Shown piece by piece: positions 1 through 8,961 of a stretch of DNA of 64,000 nt. The DNA is from a bacterium BMS3Abin11 (GTDB taxonomy: Bacteria > Pseudomonadota > Gammaproteobacteria > BMS3Bbin11). The stretch is from contig BDTD01000005.1 in the NCBI GenBank assembly GCA_002897635.1, forward strand, positions 53,012-117,011, given 5' to 3'. Position 1 is the stretch's first letter; the number at the start of each line of letters is the position of its first letter. The translations under genes were made by a program, and so were the position numbers. The notes beneath the pieces are model-generated. The model had not been told where the DNA came from, made no database searches, and worked only from the letters and a program-made list of their open reading frames with translations.

Positions 1-2674
1 TCGATTCAATAAACAGGGTATCTTCTTCAATACCTGCTGTCGGTCTTTTAGTACCCAAATACAGCAAGGTATCGAGCGTCTGGTAGGGAAGGTCGCCCAC
101 CGAACAACCTTGCGGCAGTGGGACAATACCGTATGGAGACCAATTTGCCCCATTATCCAGGGAAAGGTAGAGCTGTACCTCGCCACGCGTATCTTTAGCA
201 AAGTAATCCTCCCCATTTTGGCTTACCCAGCCTAATAAGCGATTATTATCCATCGCTACTATACGTTGTATACAGTACTCATCTGCTCTGGGGGTGGCGG
301 TGCGCACACATTCGTCAAAATTAGCCAGGGTCGAGTAATTGGCGCCCCGGTCAACCGTTCTGCGTATTGCAGAATCGAAGCGCAGGGTATTCGGGTCGGC
401 ACTCTCTTTTTTCTCCACGTACACACTCGTGACGTAATTATTGCCACCTTGCCAGGAAAGCTCGGGCAGCCCACCGTTACCCAATACAGCGTTGGTACTG
501 GGAATCCAGCCAGAAGCCTGATTGTTCCAGTTTGCCATATTCATGAGTTGGAACTGACGCGAACGTGGTGTGGGGTCACTGGGCAAGGGGTGTTTCATGC
601 GCAACGCGGTCAGGCTGTTGTTTCCGGTATACGTCAGGGAGCGTAAGGTCGCACTAAAATCTGAGATATTATTGTTAAATCCAGCGAACAGGGAGTTCCA
701 GTCCAGTGGGACTTTGGCGCCAGTTTGCTGGCCATATTCCTTTAAGCGAAGCGGAATAACACGTATACCAGTAGGATCTGATGTAGAAAGACTATAATTC
801 AGATATTCTGGATACAGTAGCAGGCTTCCGTTACCAATATAGGTGACGGCATTTACGGCCAGGCGGTCACCCGGATCGGGGGTGGTATCGCTGATAGCAA
901 CGGGGTGCTCTGCGACTTTTTGCCAGCTTTTTCCCAAATCCCGTGATTGGTAGATATCAATGATATTGGGTACCAGAGCACTGCCATCCGACCGGCTGAC
1001 ATCGAAAGCCAGCAATCGCTGAGGAGAAAAGGTTTTTACCGCAATGCCACGTTCCCATTTCGTCTGATCCAGAACGACAGGGTTACCGATCTTGCCATCA
1101 AAGACCAGGGTAAATGGTTTGTTGATATCTATATTGTTTATGCCAGACAGATCAAACGATACGTCAAAGTCGTCTTTATCCGAAAAAATTTTGCCACCCG
1201 AAAAAATCATGGCGCTTGGGTCACTTACCTTGCTGGTTATGTTATACCGATTTCCAGTGTTATCGTCGTAGTAGAGTGTAAAGCTGCCCTCGGCAAAACT
1301 AAACGGTGCAAAACCGGGGTTTTTCTTGCTGGTGTTGTTCTTAATCTTAAATGTGAGTGATTCACCAGCAACATAGATTACATCCTTCACTTCTAACCTG
1401 CCACGGAAGAAGTAGTTGATCAGGCCGGCGCCGTAGGCGATAGTGCGGGGAAAGAGGAAAGGGTAGGCGGTTTTAAAGTTAAACCTGTTGAGAGTAAATG
1501 CCCTGACGACGACTTCAGCATTGTTCCCGAATTCATCCTCAATGATGTTGATGTTGTAACGGTCCAGTTTATCATTCCACAAAGAAGCCGAGCTGGCACG
1601 TGTATTGGTTCCACTATAGCTGCTAATGTAGTTGTCTGTGACCTGGGTTTCGTAAAACCAGATTTCACCTGAGAGAGAAAGCCCCGAATTATTTAGGTTC
1701 GGATCGCTTGCAATCAGATCCTGAATACCCACCTTATTAACCTTCGGTTCGGCTCCATTATTGACCGGTACAGGGTTTGGAAATTTTCTGTGAGGGACAA
1801 CCTCGTTTAAGAACAGGCTTCTTCGAAAATTAGTCCCGGCACTGACAAAGTTGCGATTGGTAAATTCAGCCATACCACGACCATTTCCATTCTCTGTTAG
1901 CCAGAAGTCACGAGCGGTAGAAAAAAACCGTAGGTCGAGTTGGGGGTAGCTGCTGCAGTTGAAATTACCAAGAATCGAAACCCGGTTTCCATCGGTATAT
2001 TTTTCGTAATAACTCGGATTGTGGAAGCCGTAGCAAGCTACCCCTTCTTCTTTCCCGTTACAATGTGCATCATTGCGTACGTGCTGCGGTTGTGCCATGT
2101 CCTGGATGTGGTGAATCACCATGCCCAGTGTCTGGAAAAGCATGCCCCAGTTTTCCTTTCGTTTACTTTTTATCGGTTCTGACGCGGCATCAAGCATCAT
2201 CTTGTTCGCATCAAAAAAGGAATTGCTTTGACCTGTTATATCTTGCTGCTTCTTCCCGGCAGCAGGCTTACCATCCTCTGTTGCCCAGTTCGGCGAAGTG
2301 TCAGTCAATCCAAGAGTAATGCCGAATGCGTTTAGTGGCTCATTTCTTAATGGGTCGAAGAAATGTCTTAACGGGCGTTTAATGGATGCAATATCATCTT
2401 CATACTCGGCACCCCAGCCGATGAGCTCCTGGGTTGTATGCGAGCGAGAGCGGCTAGAGCCCGCAGTAAGTAGTTCTCGAACGAATGTGTAGTCTGAACC
2501 AGTCTTTTTTATAGGCACCCAGCCTAGACCCTTCATAAAAGCATCTTGCGCCATAACAGAGCATTCGGCAGTTTTTTGGCTAAGCGCATCATGCGTATCA
2601 ATTTCATAGGCGTGAAGAATTGCAGAGGTCAATAAAAGAACCAACATAACGGAAATTTTCGCGGTATTATTCAT
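1..2674 (-). CDS. Secreted zinc phospholipase C-like protein with Asp-box repeats (partial)
   Basis: The frame is open from an ATG at 2674 to the left edge of the window (about 891 codons), so the C-terminus is missing. Residues 1-22 form a signal peptide. The next ~180 residues resemble the zinc-dependent phospholipase C / S1-P1 nuclease fold: an early His (THDALS, H28), HFFDP near 104, and HHIQDMAQPQH at 188-198, which fits the metal-binding H-x3-D-x3-P-x-H pattern. Further on are two Asp-boxes, SRDLGKSW and SLDNGANW, typical of sialidase-like beta-propellers. The ATG overlaps the stop of the preceding gene (ATGA), so it is the last known gene of the operon. A lipase or nuclease activity on an extracellular substrate is inferred from the motifs; the substrate is unknown. 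Confidence 0.75.
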   Translation of the reverse strand, partial: MNNTAKISVMLVLLLTSAILHAYEIDTHDALSQKTAECSVMAQDAFMKGLGWVPIKKTGSDYTFVRELLTAGSSRSRSHTTQELIGWGAEYEDDIASIKRPLRHFFDPLRNEPLNAFGITLGLTDTSPNWATEDGKPAAGKKQQDITGQSNSFFDANKMMLDAASEPIKSKRKENWGMLFQTLGMVIHHIQDMAQPQHVRNDAHCNGKEEGVACYGFHNPSYYEKYTDGNRVSILGNFNCSSYPQLDLRFFSTARDFWLTENGNGRGMAEFTNRNFVSAGTNFRRSLFLNEVVPHRKFPNPVPVNNGAEPKVNKVGIQDLIASDPNLNNSGLSLSGEIWFYETQVTDNYISSYSGTNTRASSASLWNDKLDRYNINIIEDEFGNNAEVVVRAFTLNRFNFKTAYPFLFPRTIAYGAGLINYFFRGRLEVKDVIYVAGESLTFKIKNNTSKKNPGFAPFSFAEGSFTLYYDDNTGNRYNITSKVSDPSAMIFSGGKIFSDKDDFDVSFDLSGINNIDINKPFTLVFDGKIGNPVVLDQTKWERGIAVKTFSPQRLLAFDVSRSDGSALVPNIIDIYQSRDLGKSWQKVAEHPVAISDTTPDPGDRLAVNAVTYIGNGSLLLYPEYLNYSLSTSDPTGIRVIPLRLKEYGQQTGAKVPLDWNSLFAGFNNNISDFSATLRSLTYTGNNSLTALRMKHPLPSDPTPRSRQFQLMNMANWNNQASGWIPSTNAVLGNGGLPELSWQGGNNYVTSVYVEKKESADPNTLRFDSAIRRTVDRGANYSTLANFDECVRTATPRADEYCIQRIVAMDNNRLLGWVSQNGEDYFAKDTRGEVQLYLSLDNGANWSPYGIVPLPQGCSVGDLPYQTLDTLLYLGTKRPTAGIEEDTLFIES

Positions 2675-3585
2675 TTTTTGTCCCCGCTGCTGTTAACTGC
2701 TTCAGGTGGTGTGGTACGTATGATGAACTCAGCTGGCTGTGATGTGGGGTGGTTTATTTTGTAAGGCTTCCTCTTAGTGGGGTCATCAGAACAACACGCC
2801 TCAAATTCATCGTTGCTCATCCCATGGCTAAGGAAAAATGCTTTTGGGTCAACACCACACACTTTTTTTAAGAGGAGCCTACTTCGTATTAGCATATCAA
2901 AAAGTTCTGTATTCATATCGCTATGATCCCATGCAGGGTGTGCTAATACGTAGGCTTTTCTTCGAATTCTGTCGTTGGCAAGATAATAATTTGGTAGTTT
3001 TAACCAACCACATTCGGGTATGAAATAATAAGATAAGACTAAACCAATATTATCTCCATATTTCTTCCACTGTTTATACTGCCACTTTTCCGAGTGCATT
3101 GGTTTAAGCTTAATGGTCTTGCCATCCCAGTCCGATTTCCAAGCCTCATTACGGGCAAGATAATTGTCGCTACTGATCCGGTTGTGGAGGAGTTCTGGCC
3201 AATAACCTGAAGCATAGATCACCATCTCGGGGCGACTTTTGCTAAACCAGCCTTTCCCAGCTTCTTTTTTACTCTTCTTCCAACCGGGCATTTTGTAGTA
3301 CCCCGATGAATTGGATATTGCCTCTTGCACTTCCACAGTGCCGATAGGATTGCTGCCGCCAAAGGTACTGGTCATCCTGGGCCAGTTTATATACACCACG
3401 GCATTGGGAATTGGCAGACCCGTTTCGGCATCGACGATCTTTCCCTCAAAAGAGGTCGCCTCAAAAACAGTTCTCGGAAACAATGTCCAGGCTTCCAATG
3501 CTGCGGAAGACAGCATGGTTATCAATATCAGGGTGCTGACAATTGCTGTTTTTCGGGGGATTGCTTTACTGATGCCGTTTCTCAT
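2671..3585 (-). CDS. Secreted protein with carboxypeptidase-regulatory-like domain, paralogue 2
   Basis: This protein of about 304 residues has an N-terminal hydrophobic signal or anchor. A carboxypeptidase-regulatory-like beta-sandwich follows (SFEGKIVDAETGLPIPNAVV, then NSSGYYKMPGW), and then a family-specific C-terminal half with paired Cys residues. I chose the ATG at 3585 because GGAGGG at 3597-3592 is well spaced for it; an in-frame GTG at 3606 lies inside the degenerate remnant described at 3592-3694. It is clearly paralogous to the protein at 3691-4638 (shared VDAETG-PIPNA, SDWDGK-IKLKPMHSE, CGVDPK-FL-HGMS). Its stop overlaps the start of the phospholipase-like gene. The function is unknown; binding or stabilising an extracellular partner would fit the domain. 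Confidence 0.8.
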   Translation of the reverse strand: MRNGISKAIPRKTAIVSTLILITMLSSAALEAWTLFPRTVFEATSFEGKIVDAETGLPIPNAVVYINWPRMTSTFGGSNPIGTVEVQEAISNSSGYYKMPGWKKSKKEAGKGWFSKSRPEMVIYASGYWPELLHNRISSDNYLARNEAWKSDWDGKTIKLKPMHSEKWQYKQWKKYGDNIGLVLSYYFIPECGWLKLPNYYLANDRIRRKAYVLAHPAWDHSDMNTELFDMLIRSRLLLKKVCGVDPKAFFLSHGMSNDEFEACCSDDPTKRKPYKINHPTSQPAEFIIRTTPPEAVNSSGDKK

Positions 3586-3591
3586 ATCATT

Positions 3592-3694
3592 CCCTCCAGA
3601 CGCCACTGGAAATTCGTCCCGGTACAGACAAACAGCTCAAGTTGTGGGTAGCTACTGTGCGTCAAGAAGCTGAACCCTTCGCCGTGTTGTTCAT
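3592..3694 (-). pseudogene. Degenerate remnant of a second phospholipase C-like gene
   Basis: On the minus strand the sequence after the upstream paralogue starts ATGAACAACACGGCGAA (MNNTAK), overlapping that gene's TGA. This is the same arrangement and peptide as the true phospholipase-like gene at 2674. It hits a stop after nine codons. Then come a segment coding SSYPQLEL, matching SSYPQLDL in the intact gene near 1930-1950, and one coding FVCTGTNF, matching FVSAGTNF near 1840-1860. The three pieces are in the same order as in the intact gene. I infer a tandem duplication of the paralogue-phospholipase pair, followed by deletion of nearly all of one phospholipase copy. Confidence 0.65.
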
Positions 3695-4638
3695 TTTAGC
3701 TCCTGGTCGCGGTGCGTGGTTTCATTTGCCACTCCGTGAGTGGTGATAGCTGGTTGCGGTGATATATTGAGTGCTTTCGTTTTTTTGTTGTAATCTGTCC
3801 TATTCGTGGAATTTTCAGCGCAACAACGATCAAATTCTTCTTTGCTCATTCCATGTGTAAGGAAAAGTTCTTTTGGATCGACGCCACACTCTTTCTTTAA
3901 GGAGAACCTGCGGCGAGTTAGCATGTCGGAAAGGTATGTTTCCCGCCTTTTATTCTCTCCGTCTGCGAGTGGAAATCGGTATACTTTTCTCCTTATTCTG
4001 TCTCTGGCTATCAGGGAGTATGGCAACTTAATCCACCCACAGGATTCTATATATCTATAATTCACCGTAAACAAGAGGATTTCAAGAGCACGGTCATAGT
4101 GTTGCCATTGTTCTGCGTTCCATGCTTCTGAATGCATCGGTTTAAGTTTAATGGATTTACCATCCCAGTCTGATTCCCAGACCTCATTCAGGGCAAGCTT
4201 ATTATCCTCTCTGTTTACCTTGTAGTGCATTATGTTGTAGCTATGTCTTGGCCAGTAACCGGAGGCATAGGCGATTATTACAGGGTCAATTTTAAGGAAC
4301 CAGCCTTTTCCCGCCTCTTCTTTTCCCTTCTTCCAACCAGGAATTTTGTAGTGTCCTGATGAATCAGATACCACTTCTTGTACGTCTACTACGCCGGTAC
4401 GGTTGCTGTCGGTTTCGGTACTTGTCGTCCTGGGCCAGACCACAACCACTAAGGCATTGGGAATTGGCTGGCCGGTCTCGGCATCGACGATCTTCCCTTC
4501 AAAAGAGGCGGCTTCAAAAACAGTTCGCGGGAACAACGACCAGGCATTTAATGCTGAAGAAGGCAGCAGGAGTGCCAATATCAGGATGCTGAGAATTGGC
4601 TTTTTACGGGCAATCATACTAGAAATATCGTTTCCCAT
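3691..4638 (-). CDS. Secreted protein with carboxypeptidase-regulatory-like domain, paralogue 1
   Basis: This 315-residue protein has a hydrophobic N-terminal signal (about residues 14-33) followed by TVFEAASFEGKIVDAETGQP, the start of a carboxypeptidase-regulatory-like domain. Its C-terminal half carries SDWDGKSIKLKPMHSE and CGVDPKELFLTHGMS, shared with the paralogue at 2671-3585. The start ATG overlaps the TAA of the large PKD gene (TAATG), with GGAAGGG upstream, so translation is probably coupled. Like its paralogue it sits between a PKD-type gene and a phospholipase-like gene, or the remnant of one. I know no named family for the C-terminal half and give no biochemical function. Confidence 0.8.
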   Translation of the reverse strand: MGNDISSMIARKKPILSILILALLLPSSALNAWSLFPRTVFEAASFEGKIVDAETGQPIPNALVVVVWPRTTSTETDSNRTGVVDVQEVVSDSSGHYKIPGWKKGKEEAGKGWFLKIDPVIIAYASGYWPRHSYNIMHYKVNREDNKLALNEVWESDWDGKSIKLKPMHSEAWNAEQWQHYDRALEILLFTVNYRYIESCGWIKLPYSLIARDRIRRKVYRFPLADGENKRRETYLSDMLTRRRFSLKKECGVDPKELFLTHGMSKEEFDRCCAENSTNRTDYNKKTKALNISPQPAITTHGVANETTHRDQELK

Positions 4639-7600
4639 TACATCCCTTCCACACGCCAGACGCCATTGTAGTCCTGCATAAACTGGATCAGAAATATTCG
4701 ACTGGTGCCATCAACGACTTCACTCACGGCATGCTCGCCATACGTCAAGCCGGTATCCACCGGTTCCAGGTTGCTATAGCCAGAGATAATGCTTTTCATG
4801 TAGGGCAATAGCTGGTAAAAGATTTTGCCATATCCCTGTTGGCCCGTCCCGGTTAGATAGTTCATTGCCAGGCCATGATTACCTGCTGCCAGAGCGGTGT
4901 TCATGCCATCCCATACGCCTTTAATTATCTGATTGATCTGTGCTTTGCTCTGAACACTCACTGCCAGTTCTTCGGTACGACTAACGTTGTTTTTGTCCAG
5001 GATAGTGATCTTTGGCAGATATAATCCGGGTTCAGCATAGTCATGTTTGATGGGATTTTTCAGGGCGCCTGCGAGGATCTGTTCAAAAGTAATGAACTGA
5101 TCAGTGGCACCATTGCCATCGAAATCCAGTTCGACCATTTCGATGCCTACCAGACCTGAGTTTGTGATTGTAAACGAAATGGTCGATGGGGCGAAGGCAT
5201 TGACTGGTGTGGCATCTACGCTCAACAGGTTGTCATTGTTACGGGTGACTATCAGGGTTTGCGTCATTTGCTTACGATTAAGCAGGGTAGCCGTAATGGT
5301 TAGTGTGTTGCTGCCTGGAGTAAGTGGAACGACGGCGGCAAACTCGCTACCGTAGGGAGTACCGCCCCGATGGGCGACAACCCCATTGACGGTCACACCG
5401 GTATTGAGTGGGACAGTGAGTGTACCGGTGACCAACACCGAGCTGTCGCCAATCAATGCGCTATTCAGTGGTGAGGTGATGGTCAGGACGGGTGGCTGAT
5501 TCTGGCTGGGGTCGTCTGGAAAATAATCGTCGCCGTTTGCCACACCGTCACCATCACGGTCAGGGTCGTTGTTGTCACCAATGCCATCGCCGTCAAAATC
5601 ATAAGCCTGACTGGGGTCATTGGGGAAGGCATCAAACACATCGGGAATGCCATCCGCATCGCTGTCGCCCTGGTAAAGGTTTGAGACTACGGTCACCTGG
5701 ATCATGTCAGCATCTGGCACGATTGTTTTTCTAAATGCACTGGTGACCTCTGCAAGTGCAAAGATAAGCCTGGTGGGGCTCGAGACAGCAGGTGCCACAA
5801 ATTCCGTTTTCAGGCTATCGAGTACGTTTCTCTCAACTACTGGCCCTGAAAGCTGAATCCATGTAAATCTTTTTACGGGGTCTGGATTTCCAAACAGACC
5901 ACCTCCTCCTCCGCCACCGCTATCTATCACATTTCCGCTCAATGTGACGGTGGTCCCCGGAGCTACAAACTGATCGTTGCCGGCATCAATATTTGAGGAC
6001 TGGTAATCGGTTGATATAACGTTTATTAATGATTGGGTCGACTTACTTACCCCGGTGACATCTTCTACTTCCAGTTTCATAAGCAGTATACTGATAGCGC
6101 TTACTTCAGGTGCCAGCACATTGATGATGGCGCTATCCTGTCCAGCTAAATCAATGATCGGGCCAGAGTCCTGTGACCAACGATAGGTGTTCAAATACCA
6201 GTTCGTGTCCGCATCATTACTCAGTGATCCATCCAGCTTTATCATAGAGCCTTCCAGTGCAAGCACTGGAGAATCCAGTACTACACCAGGAGGCCAGCGC
6301 AGGAAGTCAATGCGATTTCTTAATATGCTGGTATCTACTGCACCCTGATTATCCGTGACGGTCAACACGAAATGGTACTCGGTTCTGTCTATACCCACAG
6401 GAGTAATTAAACTAAAACTTGTGTTTGCACTGTTCGGGTCGAGAATTTTTACCTTGGGGCCCAGGACTTGCTCCCAGAGATAACTGACGATAGTTCCATC
6501 GGGGTCAACACTGTTACCACCACCAAGGCCTCCGTAAGTATTCCTGGAGCCTGAATCGGCATTTGGTTGCACATTGGGCGGACCAGAATAGGCTTGCACT
6601 GTTATTTGTGAAGAATCAGTCGCTGTAGCACCGGTGTTATCTGTCACGGTAACGGTAATATTATAAATGCCTGCACTAAAGGCACTAAATGTGTTTGTGG
6701 GATACTGGGAGTACCTTGTCAAGGAAAACCCATTCGGCTGAGTGATTTGCCATTGATAACCCGTGATGATGCCATCCGGATCAACGCTAGCTGAGGCATC
6801 TAGAGCGATACTTTCGAATGAAAATATCGCCCTTAAGCGATCTGCTCCTGCATTGGCAATCGGGGGTAAATTTGCAGTAACATCTTTCACGGCAACATCT
6901 ACCGTATCACTATCTTTTTCACCACCCTGGTCGGTCACGGTGAGTTGAAACTGGAATAAACTGTTACCTGAAACTTCTGGTGCAATAAATCCAATTATCT
7001 TACGATAGTTTCTGAAGCGAAGTACTATAGGTGGCCCGGAGATTTGCTTCCAGACATAACCAGAATTAGGAATTTCTTGCCCTGGAGTGCCGGAGCTAGA
7101 ACCCAGTCCGGTAAGCTCTATGAATGTCCCTTCAACCACCTCCCTGTCTTTACCCGCATCGGCTTTGAGTCCCCCGAGTATCACGCGAATCAGTACCTTA
7201 TCCGTTTTCACACCGCCCTGGTCATCCTCGACCTTAAGCTTGAATACATGATCTCCCAGCGTGTCTGCGACAAAGCTGGCGATGGCAGTTTTTGAATCTA
7301 CCAACGTCATTGAAGGGCCGCTGACCTGGTTCCAGCGAAATTTGACGATGGTACCATCAGGATCTGTGCTACCTGTGCCATCCAGTACGACGGTGGCGCC
7401 CTGTCCTACTGTCTGGTTAGAGCCTGCGTTGCTCAGTGGCTTCTGGTTGGTATAGGGGTTTGAAGTGATTTTTACACTATCCGCGGCCACAGCACCGGCG
7501 TTGTCTTCGACTTTGAGTCGAAATATCAATTGTGCATTGGCAGGCATGGTAAAACTGGTGGTGGGTGACTTGTTGCCAGAAAGTGTTACGACCGGGCCTC

Positions 7601-8657
7601 GTGTTTGTATCCATTTGTACTTGACGATGCTGCCATCGATATCTGTGCTGCCCAGGCCGCTGAGCTGTACGATATCATTTGCTGCAACTGACTGATCAGA
7701 TCCTGCATTTGCCTGTGGACTCTGGTTGGTATAGGGGTTTGAAGTGATTTTTACACTATCCGCGGCCACAGCACCGGCGTTGTCTTCGACCCTGAGTCGA
7801 AATACCAGTTGTGCATTGGCAGGCATGGTAAAGCTGGCGGCTGGGGATTTGTTGCCAGTAAGCGTTACCGCCGGACCTCGTGTTTGTATCCATTTGTACT
7901 TGGCGATGATGCCATCGATATCTGCGCTGCCCAGGCCGCTAAGTTGCACGATATTATTCGCTGTAACAGACTGGTCAGGTCCCGCATTTGCCTGGGGACT
8001 CTGGTTGGGGTAAGGATTTGCAGTGATAGTTACACTATCCGTGGCCACAGCACCGGCGTTGTCTTCGACCCTGAGTCGAAATACCAGCTGTGCGTTTGCT
8101 GGCATGGTAAAACTTGTGACTGATGACTTGTTGTCAGAAAGTGTTACTACCGGGCCTCGCGTTTGTATCCATTTGTATTTGACAATGGTGCCATCGATAT
8201 CTGTGCTGCCCAGGCCGCTAAGTTGTACGATACTATATGCTGCAATCGATTGGTCAGGGCCGGCACCAGCCATTGGGGGCTGGTTGCTGTAGGGTTCTAC
8301 CCGAATCAATACGCGATCATTATTTATTGCACCGGTTTCATCTACAACTTTTAGTCGAAATTCCAATAGCGCATTTGGCGGCGCCTGAAATTGTGTAATT
8401 GCTGCCTTCTTGTTATCAAGTATTACCAACGGCCCTCTGATTTGAAACCAACGGTAGTTGACTATTTGGCCGCCAGGGTGGGTGCTGTTGCTTCCGTCCA
8501 GTTGAACTATTGTGTTTTCAGTTACGGACTGATCAGCGCCTGCGTCTGACCGTGGAGGGGTATTGGCCGTTGCAATGCCTGACACTCCCCACATCACGAT
8601 AAAAGTGAAAATTAGCTGCTTATGAGATTTGAGAACATCAGGGAGGGGTATAAACAT
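4638..8657 (-). CDS. Large secreted PKD-repeat protein with thrombospondin type-3 calcium repeats
   Basis: This 1339-residue protein has a signal peptide (about 1-31, ending near TATAN). About ten PKD/REJ-type beta-sandwich domains follow, recognisable by NAG-DQSV, V-L-G-GS-D-DG-I, Y-W-Q--GP and FRL-VEDN-GA. Domains 2-4 are nearly identical at the DNA level. Near residues 990-1050 are Asp-rich thrombospondin type-3 repeats (DSDADGIPDVFD, DFDGDGIGDNND, DRDGDGVANGDD), which in the family bind calcium. An Ig-like domain, a further PKD-like domain and a helical tail complete it. It is the first gene of the operon. I infer an extracellular adhesive or scaffold protein; there is no obvious anchor or catalytic motif. 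Confidence 0.85.
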   Translation of the reverse strand: MFIPLPDVLKSHKQLIFTFIVMWGVSGIATANTPPRSDAGADQSVTENTIVQLDGSNSTHPGGQIVNYRWFQIRGPLVILDNKKAAITQFQAPPNALLEFRLKVVDETGAINNDRVLIRVEPYSNQPPMAGAGPDQSIAAYSIVQLSGLGSTDIDGTIVKYKWIQTRGPVVTLSDNKSSVTSFTMPANAQLVFRLRVEDNAGAVATDSVTITANPYPNQSPQANAGPDQSVTANNIVQLSGLGSADIDGIIAKYKWIQTRGPAVTLTGNKSPAASFTMPANAQLVFRLRVEDNAGAVAADSVKITSNPYTNQSPQANAGSDQSVAANDIVQLSGLGSTDIDGSIVKYKWIQTRGPVVTLSGNKSPTTSFTMPANAQLIFRLKVEDNAGAVAADSVKITSNPYTNQKPLSNAGSNQTVGQGATVVLDGTGSTDPDGTIVKFRWNQVSGPSMTLVDSKTAIASFVADTLGDHVFKLKVEDDQGGVKTDKVLIRVILGGLKADAGKDREVVEGTFIELTGLGSSSGTPGQEIPNSGYVWKQISGPPIVLRFRNYRKIIGFIAPEVSGNSLFQFQLTVTDQGGEKDSDTVDVAVKDVTANLPPIANAGADRLRAIFSFESIALDASASVDPDGIITGYQWQITQPNGFSLTRYSQYPTNTFSAFSAGIYNITVTVTDNTGATATDSSQITVQAYSGPPNVQPNADSGSRNTYGGLGGGNSVDPDGTIVSYLWEQVLGPKVKILDPNSANTSFSLITPVGIDRTEYHFVLTVTDNQGAVDTSILRNRIDFLRWPPGVVLDSPVLALEGSMIKLDGSLSNDADTNWYLNTYRWSQDSGPIIDLAGQDSAIINVLAPEVSAISILLMKLEVEDVTGVSKSTQSLINVISTDYQSSNIDAGNDQFVAPGTTVTLSGNVIDSGGGGGGGLFGNPDPVKRFTWIQLSGPVVERNVLDSLKTEFVAPAVSSPTRLIFALAEVTSAFRKTIVPDADMIQVTVVSNLYQGDSDADGIPDVFDAFPNDPSQAYDFDGDGIGDNNDPDRDGDGVANGDDYFPDDPSQNQPPVLTITSPLNSALIGDSSVLVTGTLTVPLNTGVTVNGVVAHRGGTPYGSEFAAVVPLTPGSNTLTITATLLNRKQMTQTLIVTRNNDNLLSVDATPVNAFAPSTISFTITNSGLVGIEMVELDFDGNGATDQFITFEQILAGALKNPIKHDYAEPGLYLPKITILDKNNVSRTEELAVSVQSKAQINQIIKGVWDGMNTALAAGNHGLAMNYLTGTGQQGYGKIFYQLLPYMKSIISGYSNLEPVDTGLTYGEHAVSEVVDGTSRIFLIQFMQDYNGVWRVEGM
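7452..8288 (-). repeat. Tandem 279-bp PKD-coding repeat, three copies
   Basis: The motif beginning ataggggttt occurs at 7452 and 7731, and a diverged version at 8010, giving an exact period of 279 bp (93 residues). The three units code PKD domains 4, 3 and 2 and share long identical stretches such as the part coding VEDNAGAV. This indicates recent internal duplication or continuing homogenisation, so copy number may vary between strains. Confidence 0.8.
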
Positions 8658-8959
8658 CCTTGTTTACCCTTAGTCTTAAGTTATGAGACTCGCAGGGGAG
8701 AACACACTTCCCCAAAAAGACCTGTTGCGACAACGTGCTAAGGTTATCGTGTTATGAGAGCCAGCACAAACATTTCTTTTATATGAAATGGGCCTGAAGT
8801 GAGATGCGATTTCTTACATGATGCAAGGAAAGAAGTGCATTGAAGAAAGATCCAGCCTGTGAAGTTTGTAATGTAAATAAGGGTCAAGGTCTAAGGACTC
8901 GGGACAAAGGAGGAAAGTTTATTTTATGTTTTCTTTCGTCCTTAGTCTTTTGTCTCGAG
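8658..8959. other. Intergenic region upstream of the PKD operon
   Basis: About 300 bp separate the PKD gene start from the end of slmA; both genes are on the minus strand. I see no ORF or RNA gene. The right third holds an imperfect inverted repeat described separately. The operon promoter must lie here, but I find no convincing -35/-10 pair. Confidence 0.5.
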
Positions 8960-8961
8960 TC
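8886..8961. repeat. Inverted copy pair of the GACTCGAGACAAAAGACTAA-type dispersed repeat
   Basis: The left arm (8893-8917, ggactcgggacaaagg then aggaaag) and the right arm (8934-8961, ctttcgtccttagtc then ttttgtctcgagtc) are imperfect reverse complements around an AT-rich loop, so the segment can fold into a hairpin. TCTTTTGTCTCGAGTC at 8946-8961 recurs exactly at 10156-10171. The right end overlaps the slmA stop codon. Confidence 0.65.

Noticed and set aside
1..2674. A broken gene or frameshift at the left edge, since only short closed frames are seen
   Set aside because: Reading from ATG 2674 on the minus strand gives one open frame to base 2 with signal peptide, metal motif and Asp-boxes; it is simply cut by the window.
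7465..8292. Three similar plus-strand frames with near-identical products
   Set aside because: They repeat only because the PKD-coding DNA on the other strand is tandemly repeated.
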